A DNA stretch of 5,969 nt, taken from the NCBI GenBank assembly GCA_027489835.1, contig JAIXZF010000270.1:1-5969 (forward strand), in the 5' to 3' direction. The notes under the pieces are model-generated. The model did no database searches. It had not been told where the DNA came from and saw nothing but the letters and a program-made list of their open reading frames with translations. This document shows positions 1 through 5,115 of the stretch, one piece after another. Source of the stretch: Hyphomicrobiales bacterium (GTDB taxonomy: Bacteria > Pseudomonadota > Alphaproteobacteria > Rhizobiales > Beijerinckiaceae). A program made the translations under genes and the position numbers. Each line of letters opens with the position of its first letter. Position 1 is the first letter of the stretch.

Positions 1-170
1 ATGCCGCGCTCGCGCTCGATGTCCATGGAATCGAGGACCTGCTCGGTCATCTCGCGGGCGGAAAGCCCGCCGGTGAGCTGGATCAGCCGGTCCGCCAGGG
101 TCGACTTGCCGTGGTCGATATGCGCCACGATCGAGAAATTGCGGATGTTGTCAATGGACTGCGTTGCCAT
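1..170 (-). CDS. lepA: Elongation factor 4 (LepA), N-terminal part only
   Basis: Ribosome-associated GTPase of the translation-factor family, thought to act on stalled or wrongly translocated ribosomes. Only the first 56 codons are present; the gene runs off the left edge. The G1/P-loop is visible as AHIDHGKST at residues 16-24, within the NIRNFSIVAHIDHGKSTLAD stretch (8-27) typical of LepA. The switch I region begins with DSMDIERERG at 47-56, as in LepA and unlike EF-G or TypA. I chose the ATG at 170-168; a GTG three codons upstream (179-177) is in frame but would add only VRR. No clear Shine-Dalgarno sequence is visible. It lies 66 bases downstream of the hydrolase gene on the same strand and could share its transcript. 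Identification is firm; later domains cannot be checked. Confidence 0.96.
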   Translation of the reverse strand, partial: MATQSIDNIRNFSIVAHIDHGKSTLADRLIQLTGGLSAREMTEQVLDSMDIERERG

Positions 171-220
171 GCGCCGCACATAGCAGCGCCCAACAGTGCC
201 GTCGAGGGCAACGGGTGTCG

Positions 221-233
221 CGGCCCGTGGCCG
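221..233. other. Small GC-rich hairpin between hydrolase gene and lepA
   Basis: Perfect 5-base arms CGGCC (221-225) and GGCCG (229-233) around a 3-base loop, four bases beyond the hydrolase stop codon. There is no T-run on either side, so it is not a convincing intrinsic terminator. It may be chance in GC-rich DNA. Confidence 0.25.
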
Positions 234-236
234 GCC

Positions 237-1091
237 TCAGCGCACCCGTTCCGCTGGCGGCATGCCCGGGGGCGGCAGCCGGTCGGCCCAGGGCACGGTG
301 CGGTAATCGAGCCCGGCCTCCAGCGTCGGCTTGACGACCTGGAAGTAGGGCGAGACGTCGAAGTCGCGCGGCGTGAACAGGGAGTGATGGCGAATGTGCA
401 TCACCTCCTCGAACACGCCCGGATCGCCCTCGCGCCGCTCGACCGTCGGCAGGATCGGATAGCGCACGCACTCGAAGGCGCGCGCGATCAGCGAGGAGCA
501 GATGCTGCGGCTCGGATCGCCGGAGCCGAAGGCGATCATCTTGCGGCGGAAGCGGGTTGGGACCGGCGGGTTGGGCAGGAAGTAGCGCATCAGGTCGAGG
601 ATGTTGCGCAGATCATACGAGTGCCCGAGGCTGGAGCGGGCATGGCCTATGACGGCGGCCTGGTCGTCCTCGTCCAGGCCGACGGGGCGGCAGATGCGCG
701 TGTTGTAGCTGGTGTATTTCGACAGCGGCGAGGCGATGACGCCTTCGCCAAGCTCGGCCTCGATGAGGACCAGCGGCTCCCCGTCATCATTGGTCAGGCC
801 CAGCCCCTTTCCGACGTAGAGGGCCGCATGGGACCAGGTCGACTGGGTGAGATACTTGATAGCCGACGAAATCTTGCTGGGCGCGCCTTCGACCAGCAGG
901 ACGTCGCATGGTTTCAGCGTCATGGCGAGAAACTCCGGCCGGGCTGCGGCATAGGGCTCATAATGGCTCTTGCGCATGGTCAGCCGGTCTGCGAGCCGGC
1001 GCCCGATCTTGTCGAGGATGGTGTCGATCGCAGCGATGGCGGCCTCCCATGGTTTGCGGCCTGCATGCCCGACATGTTCGGCGCAACGCAA
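237..1091 (-). CDS. YiiX-type permuted NlpC/P60 (papain-like) cysteine hydrolase
   Basis: Predicted thiol hydrolase or amidase of the circularly permuted NlpC/P60 (YaeF/YiiX, LRAT-like) superfamily; the natural substrate is unknown. With a TTG start the protein has 284 residues. The family start CDVLLVEG is at 62-69, followed by the histidine motif TWSHAALYVG (85-94, His88). An acidic residue in IEAE (Glu111) is a candidate third catalytic residue. The nucleophile motif SICSSLIARAF (196-206, Cys198) comes late; this His-before-Cys order marks the permuted fold. I see no signal peptide or lipobox. The start is uncertain: TTG at 1091 keeps the 'IGRRLADRLT' lead-in that I recall from relatives, while the first in-frame ATG is at 977 (residue 39). 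Neither has a good Shine-Dalgarno. It diverges from the XRE-cupin gene across 55 bases and is followed by lepA. Family call is firm; function is unassigned. Confidence 0.88.
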   Translation of the reverse strand: MRCAEHVGHAGRKPWEAAIAAIDTILDKIGRRLADRLTMRKSHYEPYAAARPEFLAMTLKPCDVLLVEGAPSKISSAIKYLTQSTWSHAALYVGKGLGLTNDDGEPLVLIEAELGEGVIASPLSKYTSYNTRICRPVGLDEDDQAAVIGHARSSLGHSYDLRNILDLMRYFLPNPPVPTRFRRKMIAFGSGDPSRSICSSLIARAFECVRYPILPTVERREGDPGVFEEVMHIRHHSLFTPRDFDVSPYFQVVKPTLEAGLDYRTVPWADRLPPPGMPPAERVR

Positions 1092-1112
1092 CGGATCGTT
1101 ACGGTCGACCGG

Positions 1113-1140
1113 TTGACTTCCATCATAAGAGAACTATTCT
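1113..1140 (+). promoter_or_regulatory. Predicted promoter of the XRE-cupin / GNAT / EamA operon
   Basis: A -35 hexamer TTGACT (1113-1118, 5/6 to consensus), a 16-base spacer and a -10 TATTCT (1135-1140, 4/6). The expected transcription start, 6-7 bases past the -10, falls at about 1147, the A of the start codon, so the mRNA would have no 5' leader. The -10 sits inside the palindrome. Predicted by eye. Confidence 0.5.
1122..1127 (-). promoter_or_regulatory. Possible -10 element for the divergent hydrolase gene
   Basis: On the minus strand this reads TATGAT, 5/6 to the -10 consensus, placing transcription start near 1115, about 24 bases before the TTG start. It overlaps the edge of the palindrome, so the regulator could control both directions. 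No good -35 is visible at the usual distance, so this is weak. Confidence 0.25.
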
Positions 1141-1145
1141 CGTAT
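1125..1145. promoter_or_regulatory. Near-palindromic operator in the divergent control region
   Basis: A 21-base inverted repeat centred on 1135. GAGAA (1129-1133) pairs with TTCTC (1137-1141), and ATA (1125-1127) pairs with TAT (1143-1145). Only the 1128/1142 pair and the pair flanking the centre fail. Symmetry continues outward: CAT at 1121-1123 mirrors ATG at 1147-1149, giving 11 of 14 matched pairs over 29 bases. It covers the predicted -10 of the XRE-cupin gene and touches its start codon, which suggests autorepression by that HTH protein. That assignment is inferred from position only. Confidence 0.6.
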
Positions 1146-1146
1146 C

Positions 1147-1704
1147 ATGGATTCAGACCTCAAGCAGCATCTGGCAGCACGCATCCGGCAGGCCCGCAGC
1201 CAACGCGACTGGACGCTCGAGCAGTTCGCGGAGGCGTCCGGCGTCAGCCGCGCCATGATCTCGAAGATCGAGCGCGGCGAGGTGAGCCCGACGGCGGCGA
1301 TCCTCGCACGGCTCGCGGCCGGGCTCGGCGTCAGCCTCGCATCTCTCTTCGCGCCTGCCGAGCCCACGGGCGCCCCGCTTCTGCGCTGGGAGGACCAATC
1401 CGACTGGGAGGACCCCGCCTCGGGCTATGTCAGGCGGAACGTGTCGCCTCCCGGCTCGGCCGCCGAGGTCGTCTACGTCACCTTTCCGGCGGGCGCGCGC
1501 GTGCTCTTCGACAACTCCACGCGCACCGACGGGCTGGAGCAGCTGGTCTGGGTGCTCGAGGGCGAGATGGAGATGACCGTGGGCGCCGCCACGACGCGGC
1601 TCGAACCGGGCGATTGCCTGCGCATGGGGCTCGATGCGCCAATCCACTTCCACAATCCCGGCGCGGTCATGGCCCGTTACGCGGTCGTGCTGGCGCGCCG
1701 ATAA
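1147..1704 (+). CDS. XRE-family HTH regulator with C-terminal cupin domain
   Basis: Small-molecule-responsive transcription regulator of 185 residues. The XRE helix-turn-helix spans about 8-68; its core is WTLEQFAEASGVSRAMISKI at 22-41, continuing into ERGEVSPT (42-49). A cupin_2 domain spans about 110-183, with VLEGEMEM (136-143), EPGD (153-156) and HFHN (167-170). The first cupin motif has RTDGLEQ where metal-binding cupins carry HxH, so the usual metal site looks incomplete and it probably binds an organic ligand. The start is well fixed: an in-frame TAA lies at 1126-1128 and no other ATG, GTG or TTG lies between. There is no Shine-Dalgarno, consistent with a leaderless message. It heads an operon with the acetyltransferase fusion (16-base gap) and transporter. 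Such regulators commonly control their adjacent genes; the ligand is unknown. Confidence 0.93.
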   Translation: MDSDLKQHLAARIRQARSQRDWTLEQFAEASGVSRAMISKIERGEVSPTAAILARLAAGLGVSLASLFAPAEPTGAPLLRWEDQSDWEDPASGYVRRNVSPPGSAAEVVYVTFPAGARVLFDNSTRTDGLEQLVWVLEGEMEMTVGAATTRLEPGDCLRMGLDAPIHFHNPGAVMARYAVVLARR

Positions 1705-1708
1705 CCGC

Positions 1709-1714
1709 AAGGAG
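1709..1714 (+). promoter_or_regulatory. Ribosome binding site of the double GNAT gene
   Basis: AAGGAG, six bases before the ATG at 1721. It decides the start: in-frame upstream start codons lie inside the regulator gene and lack such a site. It is the strongest Shine-Dalgarno in this operon. Confidence 0.85.
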
Positions 1715-1720
1715 CTTCGC

Positions 1721-2773
1721 ATGCCGCCCGCCTCCGGCTTCGTAATCAGGGTCCTCGACGCGGCGGAGGCCGTGGCTCGCTCGGATGAACTGGCCGACAT
1801 CCTGCTCGACTGCGTGGCAGGCGGCGCGTCGGTCTCGTTCATGGCCGACATGACGCGGCCCGAGGCTCTGGCCTTCTGGGGGAAGGTGGCGGAGGGCGTG
1901 GCTTCAGGCGGGCGCACGCTCATCGTGGCCGAAAGCGCGGGGCGGCTCGTGGGCACCGTGCAGGTGGTGGCCACGGGCATCCCCAACCAGCCGCATCGTT
2001 CGGACGTCTCCAAGATGCTGGTCAGGCGTGAGGCGCGCGGCCAGGGCATCGGCCTCGCGCTGCTTGAGGCCGCCGAACGCGCCTCCCTCGCGGCTGGCAT
2101 GTGGCTGATGGTGCTCGACACGGTCGACGACAGTGACGGCATGCGCCTTTACGAGCGCGGCGGCTGGAGCCGGGTGGGCGCAGTGCCTGATTTCGCGCTC
2201 TGGCCCGACGGCCGGCTGTGTCCTACCGTCTATTACTACAAGGATCTCAGGCCAGCGACGCCCGCCACTGCGCCTGCCGCCATCAGCGTGCGCGCTGCCC
2301 GAGAGGCCGACCTTCCCGGCATCCTGGCCATCGTCAACGACGCGATCCTCAACACCACCGCCGTGTGGGACGAGACGCCGACCACGCTGGAAGCACGGGC
2401 CGCTTGGCTCAGCGCCAAGCGCGAGGGCGGCTGGCCCGTGCTGGTGGCGGAGGACGCGAGCGGCGGCGTCGCCGGATTCGCCTCGTTCGGCGACTGGCGC
2501 GCCTGGCCGGGCTACCGGCACACGGTCGAGAACTCGATCTATGTCCGTGCCGACCTTCGCGGGCGCGGCATCGGGCCTGCGCTGCTGTCTCCGCTGCTCG
2601 GCGAGGCCGCGCGCATGGGAAAGCGCGTGATGGTGGCCGGCATCGAAAGCCGCAACGAGGCGTCACGCCGGTTGCATGCCCGGCATGGCTTTCGCGAGGT
2701 GGGCGCGCTGCGCGAGGTGGGCTACAAGTTCGGGCGCTGGCTGGACCTGATCTTCATGCAAAAGTCCCTGTGA
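1721..2773 (+). CDS. Fused double GNAT acetyltransferase, C-terminal half MddA/PA4866-like
   Basis: Cytoplasmic acetyl-CoA-dependent N-acetyltransferase of 350 residues with two complete GNAT domains joined by an Ala/Pro/Thr-rich linker (about 177-187). Domain 1 (about 7-176) has the acetyl-CoA pyrophosphate loop RGQGIG (106-111), then MRLYERGGWSRVG (141-153) and LWPDGRLCPTVYYYKDL (160-176). I know this type as a generic GNAT but cannot name its substrate. Domain 2 (about 188-350) has RGRGIG (280-285), ILAIVNDAILNTTAVWDETP (201-220), GDWR (257-260) and KFGRWLDLIFMQ (336-347). These resemble the methionine sulfoximine / phosphinothricin acetyltransferases MddA and PA4866 as I recall them, so acetylation of methionine sulfoximine or sulfone-like amino acids is the best guess for that half. 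Family members are usually single-domain and about 160-190 residues. The stop overlaps the transporter start, so the two are translationally coupled. Confidence 0.92.
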   Translation: MPPASGFVIRVLDAAEAVARSDELADILLDCVAGGASVSFMADMTRPEALAFWGKVAEGVASGGRTLIVAESAGRLVGTVQVVATGIPNQPHRSDVSKMLVRREARGQGIGLALLEAAERASLAAGMWLMVLDTVDDSDGMRLYERGGWSRVGAVPDFALWPDGRLCPTVYYYKDLRPATPATAPAAISVRAAREADLPGILAIVNDAILNTTAVWDETPTTLEARAAWLSAKREGGWPVLVAEDASGGVAGFASFGDWRAWPGYRHTVENSIYVRADLRGRGIGPALLSPLLGEAARMGKRVMVAGIESRNEASRRLHARHGFREVGALREVGYKFGRWLDLIFMQKSL

Positions 2774-3612
2774 TCGGGACCCTCCCCTTTCTCGCAATCC
2801 TGCTGAGCGCGTTCCTCCACGCTTCGTGGAACGCCATCGCCCGCTCGCGACCCAATCCCGGCGACATCCTCGCCTGCGCCGTAATCGCGTCCGGCGTCGT
2901 CAGCCTGCCGCCGCTGATCTACACGGGCCTGCCATCGCCCGAAGCCATGCCCTGGCTGGTCTTCGGTGTCGTCATCAACAGCATCGGCATCCGCGCCGCG
3001 ATGGCCGCCTATGCCCGCGCCAGCTTCGGGCTCGTCTATCCCGTGATGCGCGCCGGCATCCCGCTGCTGGCCCTGCCCATCGCCATCGCCCTGCTTGGCG
3101 AATGGCCGAGCCCCGGCGGCGTGGTCGGCGTTCTGCTCATCTCGGGGGCGCTCATCCTTCTGGCCTTCGTGGCCAGCCGGGCGGGCAAGGTGGAGATGAC
3201 GGGCGTGTTCTACGCGCTGTTCGCGGCGTTGTGCGGAGCGGGCTATGTCGCTGCCGACGCCATGGGCGTCCGGCTCAGCGCCGACCCGCTGGCCTATGCC
3301 TTCGCCGTGGCGGTGGGCAACGGGCTGACGCTGACCGCGATGGTGCGCTTCGAGGGCCAGAACCCCGTCAAGCTGCTGATCCGCAACGCAAGGGTGGCGT
3401 TCGGGGTCTCGGCGCTGTCGATGACGAGCTTCATCCTCTACGTGCTGGCGCTGAAGGTAACGCCCATCGCTCCCGCCGCCGCGCTGCGCGAGACCAGCGT
3501 CCTGTTCGCCACCGCGATCGCGGCCTTCGTGCTGCGCGAGAAGATCGGCCCCCTGCATTGGTGCGCCGCCTGCCTCGCCTTCCTCGGCATCGTGTCGATC
3601 AGAGTGTTCTGA
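2770..3612 (+). CDS. EamA/DMT-family small-molecule transporter
   Basis: Inner-membrane protein of the drug/metabolite transporter superfamily, 280 residues with about ten hydrophobic segments in two EamA repeats (roughly 1-140 and 145-280). The first helix carries the family-like LLSAFLHASWNA (11-22). The second repeat ends with RETSVLF (240-246) before the last two helices, and LREK (255-258), as in many EamA proteins. The GTG start at 2770 overlaps the acetyltransferase stop by 4 bases (GTGA), implying translational coupling; there is no clear Shine-Dalgarno and no better start, and it puts the first membrane helix at the N-terminus as expected. Coupling to the acetyltransferase suggests export of its substrate or acetylated product, but this is inference; DMT proteins also carry amino acids and metabolites. 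Confidence 0.9.
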   Translation: MIGTLPFLAILLSAFLHASWNAIARSRPNPGDILACAVIASGVVSLPPLIYTGLPSPEAMPWLVFGVVINSIGIRAAMAAYARASFGLVYPVMRAGIPLLALPIAIALLGEWPSPGGVVGVLLISGALILLAFVASRAGKVEMTGVFYALFAALCGAGYVAADAMGVRLSADPLAYAFAVAVGNGLTLTAMVRFEGQNPVKLLIRNARVAFGVSALSMTSFILYVLALKVTPIAPAAALRETSVLFATAIAAFVLREKIGPLHWCAACLAFLGIVSIRVF

Positions 3613-3621
3613 GGACAAGGC

Positions 3622-3648
3622 CAGCGGCTTGCATCCGCCCCGCCGCTG
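3622..3648. other. Inverted repeat between transporter gene and prmB
   Basis: Perfect 7-base arms CAGCGGC (3622-3628) and GCCGCTG (3642-3648) around a 13-base loop, in the 53-base gap. There is no T-run after it, so an ordinary intrinsic terminator is unlikely. Its right arm ends just before the weak GGGA (3650-3653) preceding prmB, so it could affect translation there or be a weak transcript end. Confidence 0.35.
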
Positions 3649-3665
3649 TGGGATCGCTCCGCGCC

Positions 3666-4601
3666 ATGACCATGACGCGTGCTTCCACATCCATCGCCAC
3701 GCCTGACGAGCTTGTCACCTTGCGCGACATGTTGCGCTATGCCGTCAGCCGTTTCAGGCAGGCGGAGCTCGTGCACGCCCATGGCGCGACCACGGCGCTG
3801 GACGAGGCGGCCTATCTCATCCTCGAGACGCTGCACCTGCCGGTGGACCAACTCGAGCCCTTCGTCGATGCGAGGCTGACGCGCGCCGAGCGCGAGGCCC
3901 TGATCGGGCTCATCGAGGCGCGCGTGACGACGCGCAAGCCCGCCGCCTATCTCACCGGGCGCACCTACATTCAGGGCGTGCCGTTCCGGGTCGACGAGCG
4001 CGTGATCGTGCCGCGCTCCTATCTCGGCGAGATGCTGTTCAGCAACCTGTTCGGCGGCGAGGGCTTCACGCTGATCGAGGATGTGCACGGGGTCGGGCGC
4101 GTGCTCGATCTATGCACCGGCTCGGGCTGCCTCGCCATCCTCGCGGCGCATGTCTTTCCGAATGCTGAGATCGACGCGGTGGAGCTGTCGGCCGACGCGC
4201 TGGAGGTGGCGAAGCTCAACGTCGCCGAGAGCGGCTTCGAGGATCGCATCGAGCTGTTCAAGGGCGATCTGTTCGCGCCGCTCAAGGGCCGCCGCTACGA
4301 CCTCATCATCACCAACCCGCCCTATGTCGACGCCGAGACGATGGCCCAGCTGCCGCCCGAATTCCTGGCGGAGCCCGCTATGGCGCTGGCGGGCGGCGAG
4401 GACGGGCTCGACATCGTCCGGCGCATCCTGAAGGGCGCCCGCCAGCATCTGACCCCGACAGGCGGGATGATCTGCGAGATCGGGACCGACCGCGAAATCC
4501 TCGACGCCGAGTATCCGGAGGTGAACTTCCTCTGGCTCGACAGCGCGGAGAGCAGCGGCGAGGTGTTCTGGGTGACGGCGGAGCAGCTGCTACGTCTTTA
4601 G
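3666..4601 (+). CDS. prmB: Ribosomal protein L3 N5-glutamine methyltransferase (PrmB)
   Basis: S-adenosylmethionine-dependent methyltransferase that methylates a glutamine side-chain amide of 50S protein L3; cytoplasmic. The protein has 311 residues, about the length of E. coli PrmB (310). An N-terminal helical domain (about 15-100) precedes a Rossmann methyltransferase domain with motif I VLDLCTGSGCLAI (146-158), the acidic residue in VELS (172-175) and the catalytic NPPY (217-220). The LHLPVDQLEPFVDARLT segment (56-72), the VPRS motif (115-118) and the overall length favour PrmB over PrmC/HemK, which is usually shorter. The start at 3666 is the first of two nearby ATGs (the other at 3672); only a weak GGGA lies 12 bases upstream. 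It follows the transporter gene by 53 bases but its role is unrelated, so it may have its own promoter. Confidence 0.95.
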   Translation: MTMTRASTSIATPDELVTLRDMLRYAVSRFRQAELVHAHGATTALDEAAYLILETLHLPVDQLEPFVDARLTRAEREALIGLIEARVTTRKPAAYLTGRTYIQGVPFRVDERVIVPRSYLGEMLFSNLFGGEGFTLIEDVHGVGRVLDLCTGSGCLAILAAHVFPNAEIDAVELSADALEVAKLNVAESGFEDRIELFKGDLFAPLKGRRYDLIITNPPYVDAETMAQLPPEFLAEPAMALAGGEDGLDIVRRILKGARQHLTPTGGMICEIGTDREILDAEYPEVNFLWLDSAESSGEVFWVTAEQLLRL

Positions 4602-4637
4602 TTCCATGTTGCGGTGCAATATATTTGTCTTGACGAT

Positions 4638-4663
4638 GGGCGGGTTCGGGCTCCTACTCGCCC
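4638..4663. other. Imperfect inverted repeat upstream of the small Met-rich gene
   Basis: GGGCG (4638-4642) pairs with CGCCC (4659-4663) across a 16-base loop, ending one base before the ATG at 4665. A TTGACG resembling a -35 lies just upstream (4630-4635), within a locally AT-rich patch (4618-4630), but no good -10 is present. No T-run follows. Possibly part of a promoter or operator; weak. Confidence 0.25.
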
Positions 4664-4664
4664 C

Positions 4665-4982
4665 ATGAAAAACGATCTCATGATGGCCCCCCTTGTCATC
4701 GCACAGCGCGCGCCCCTTCTGTGGCTCGAAATGATGGGTCTCGGCACCGGCCCGCGCGAAAGCGAGCGCATGGTGCAGGAGAAGGTCGCGGCCGTGGCCG
4801 AGGGCATGATGGCCATGAATGTCGAGATGCAGCGCATCTGGTGGCAATCCTCCATCGCCATGGTGCAGGGGCTCAAGCCCCCCAGCGCGATGCAGACAGG
4901 CCAGAGGCTCGTCAACGCCGCGCTGCGGCCGGCCGCCAAGCGCGTGCGCTCCAATGTGAAGCGGCTAGCCAAGCCCCGCTGA
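4665..4982 (+). CDS. Small Met-rich protein with basic tail, possibly phasin-like
   Basis: A 105-residue protein of unknown function. The N-terminal half is rich in Met, Ala and Leu (12 Met in total, at 1, 6, 7, 23, 24, 36, 48, 49, 51, 55, 66 and 76) and should form amphipathic helices. There is a Trp pair at 59-60 and a strongly basic tail (8 Arg/Lys in residues 88-105). There is no signal peptide. The pattern of short amphipathic helices, no Cys and a basic end recalls phasin-like polyhydroxyalkanoate granule proteins of alphaproteobacteria, but this is resemblance only. Coding status is supported by consistent G/C at third positions over the whole frame. I prefer the ATG at 4665; a GTG at 4614 is in frame, but the added stretch contains AT-rich intergenic-looking DNA. 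It sits between prmB and the dehydrogenase gene on the same strand. Confidence 0.7.
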   Translation: MKNDLMMAPLVIAQRAPLLWLEMMGLGTGPRESERMVQEKVAAVAEGMMAMNVEMQRIWWQSSIAMVQGLKPPSAMQTGQRLVNAALRPAAKRVRSNVKRLAKPR

Positions 4983-4998
4983 ACTCCCAAGGCACGCA

Positions 4999-5026
4999 TG
5001 CACGGGCGAGCCTGCACGGGCGCGCC
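4999..5026. repeat. Two tandem 14-base repeats
   Basis: Units at 4999-5012 and 5013-5026 both begin TGCACGGGCG and end GCC; they differ at one base (A/C at unit position 11). They lie directly after the small Met-rich gene. Either a short replication-slippage duplication or a paired binding site. Confidence 0.5.
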
Positions 5027-5058
5027 AACGGATTGTGCGCATTCACGGGTCTTCCAAC

Positions 5059-5084
5059 CGCGCAAAACCGGTTAAGACTGCGCG
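5059..5084. promoter_or_regulatory. Inverted repeat upstream of the acyl-CoA dehydrogenase gene
   Basis: Perfect 6-base arms CGCGCA (5059-5064) and TGCGCG (5079-5084) enclose 14 bases that contain the 8-base palindrome AACCGGTT (5066-5073, slightly off centre). It lies 32-57 bases before the start codon, where an operator for a valine/branched-chain catabolism regulator could sit. Nothing in the sequence names the regulator. Confidence 0.35.
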
Positions 5085-5101
5085 TGACGCCGCTTCAATC
5101 C

Positions 5102-5107
5102 GGGGGA
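5102..5107 (+). promoter_or_regulatory. Ribosome binding site of the acyl-CoA dehydrogenase gene
   Basis: GGGGGA, eight bases before the ATG at 5116. It supports this start over the next in-frame Met at residue 14. Confidence 0.6.
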
Positions 5108-5115
5108 ACCCGCGC

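Noticed and set aside
111..1745. Very long plus-strand open frame of 544 codons opposite the hydrolase gene
   Set aside because: It is antisense to the well-supported hydrolase and then runs out of frame through the regulator gene. Its product is low-complexity Arg/Ala/Gly-rich with no recognisable domain, typical of shadow frames in GC-rich DNA.
1153..2142. Minus-strand open frame of 329 codons opposite the regulator and acetyltransferase
   Set aside because: It shows no family motif and mirrors third-position bias from the opposite strand; both plus-strand genes are clear by motif.
2218..2769. In-frame upstream extension of the transporter gene
   Set aside because: The extension lies inside the acetyltransferase gene in another frame and reads as Arg/Ala-rich nonsense. 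The GTG at 2770 gives the normal N-terminal membrane helix.
3622..3648. Intrinsic terminator after the transporter gene
   Set aside because: There is a stem but no T-run follows, so I kept it only as an inverted repeat.
2826..3665. In-frame upstream extension of prmB
   Set aside because: It is an alternate frame of the transporter gene; starting at 3666 gives the standard PrmB length of about 310 residues.
2722..3690. Minus-strand open frame of 322 codons opposite the transporter
   Set aside because: The product is His/Gln/Gly/Arg-rich and repetitive without a domain; the plus strand gives a normal ten-helix transporter.
4598..5065. Minus-strand open frame of 155 codons opposite the small Met-rich gene
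   Set aside because: It has no motif or helix pattern, and codon bias favours the plus-strand frame starting at 4665.
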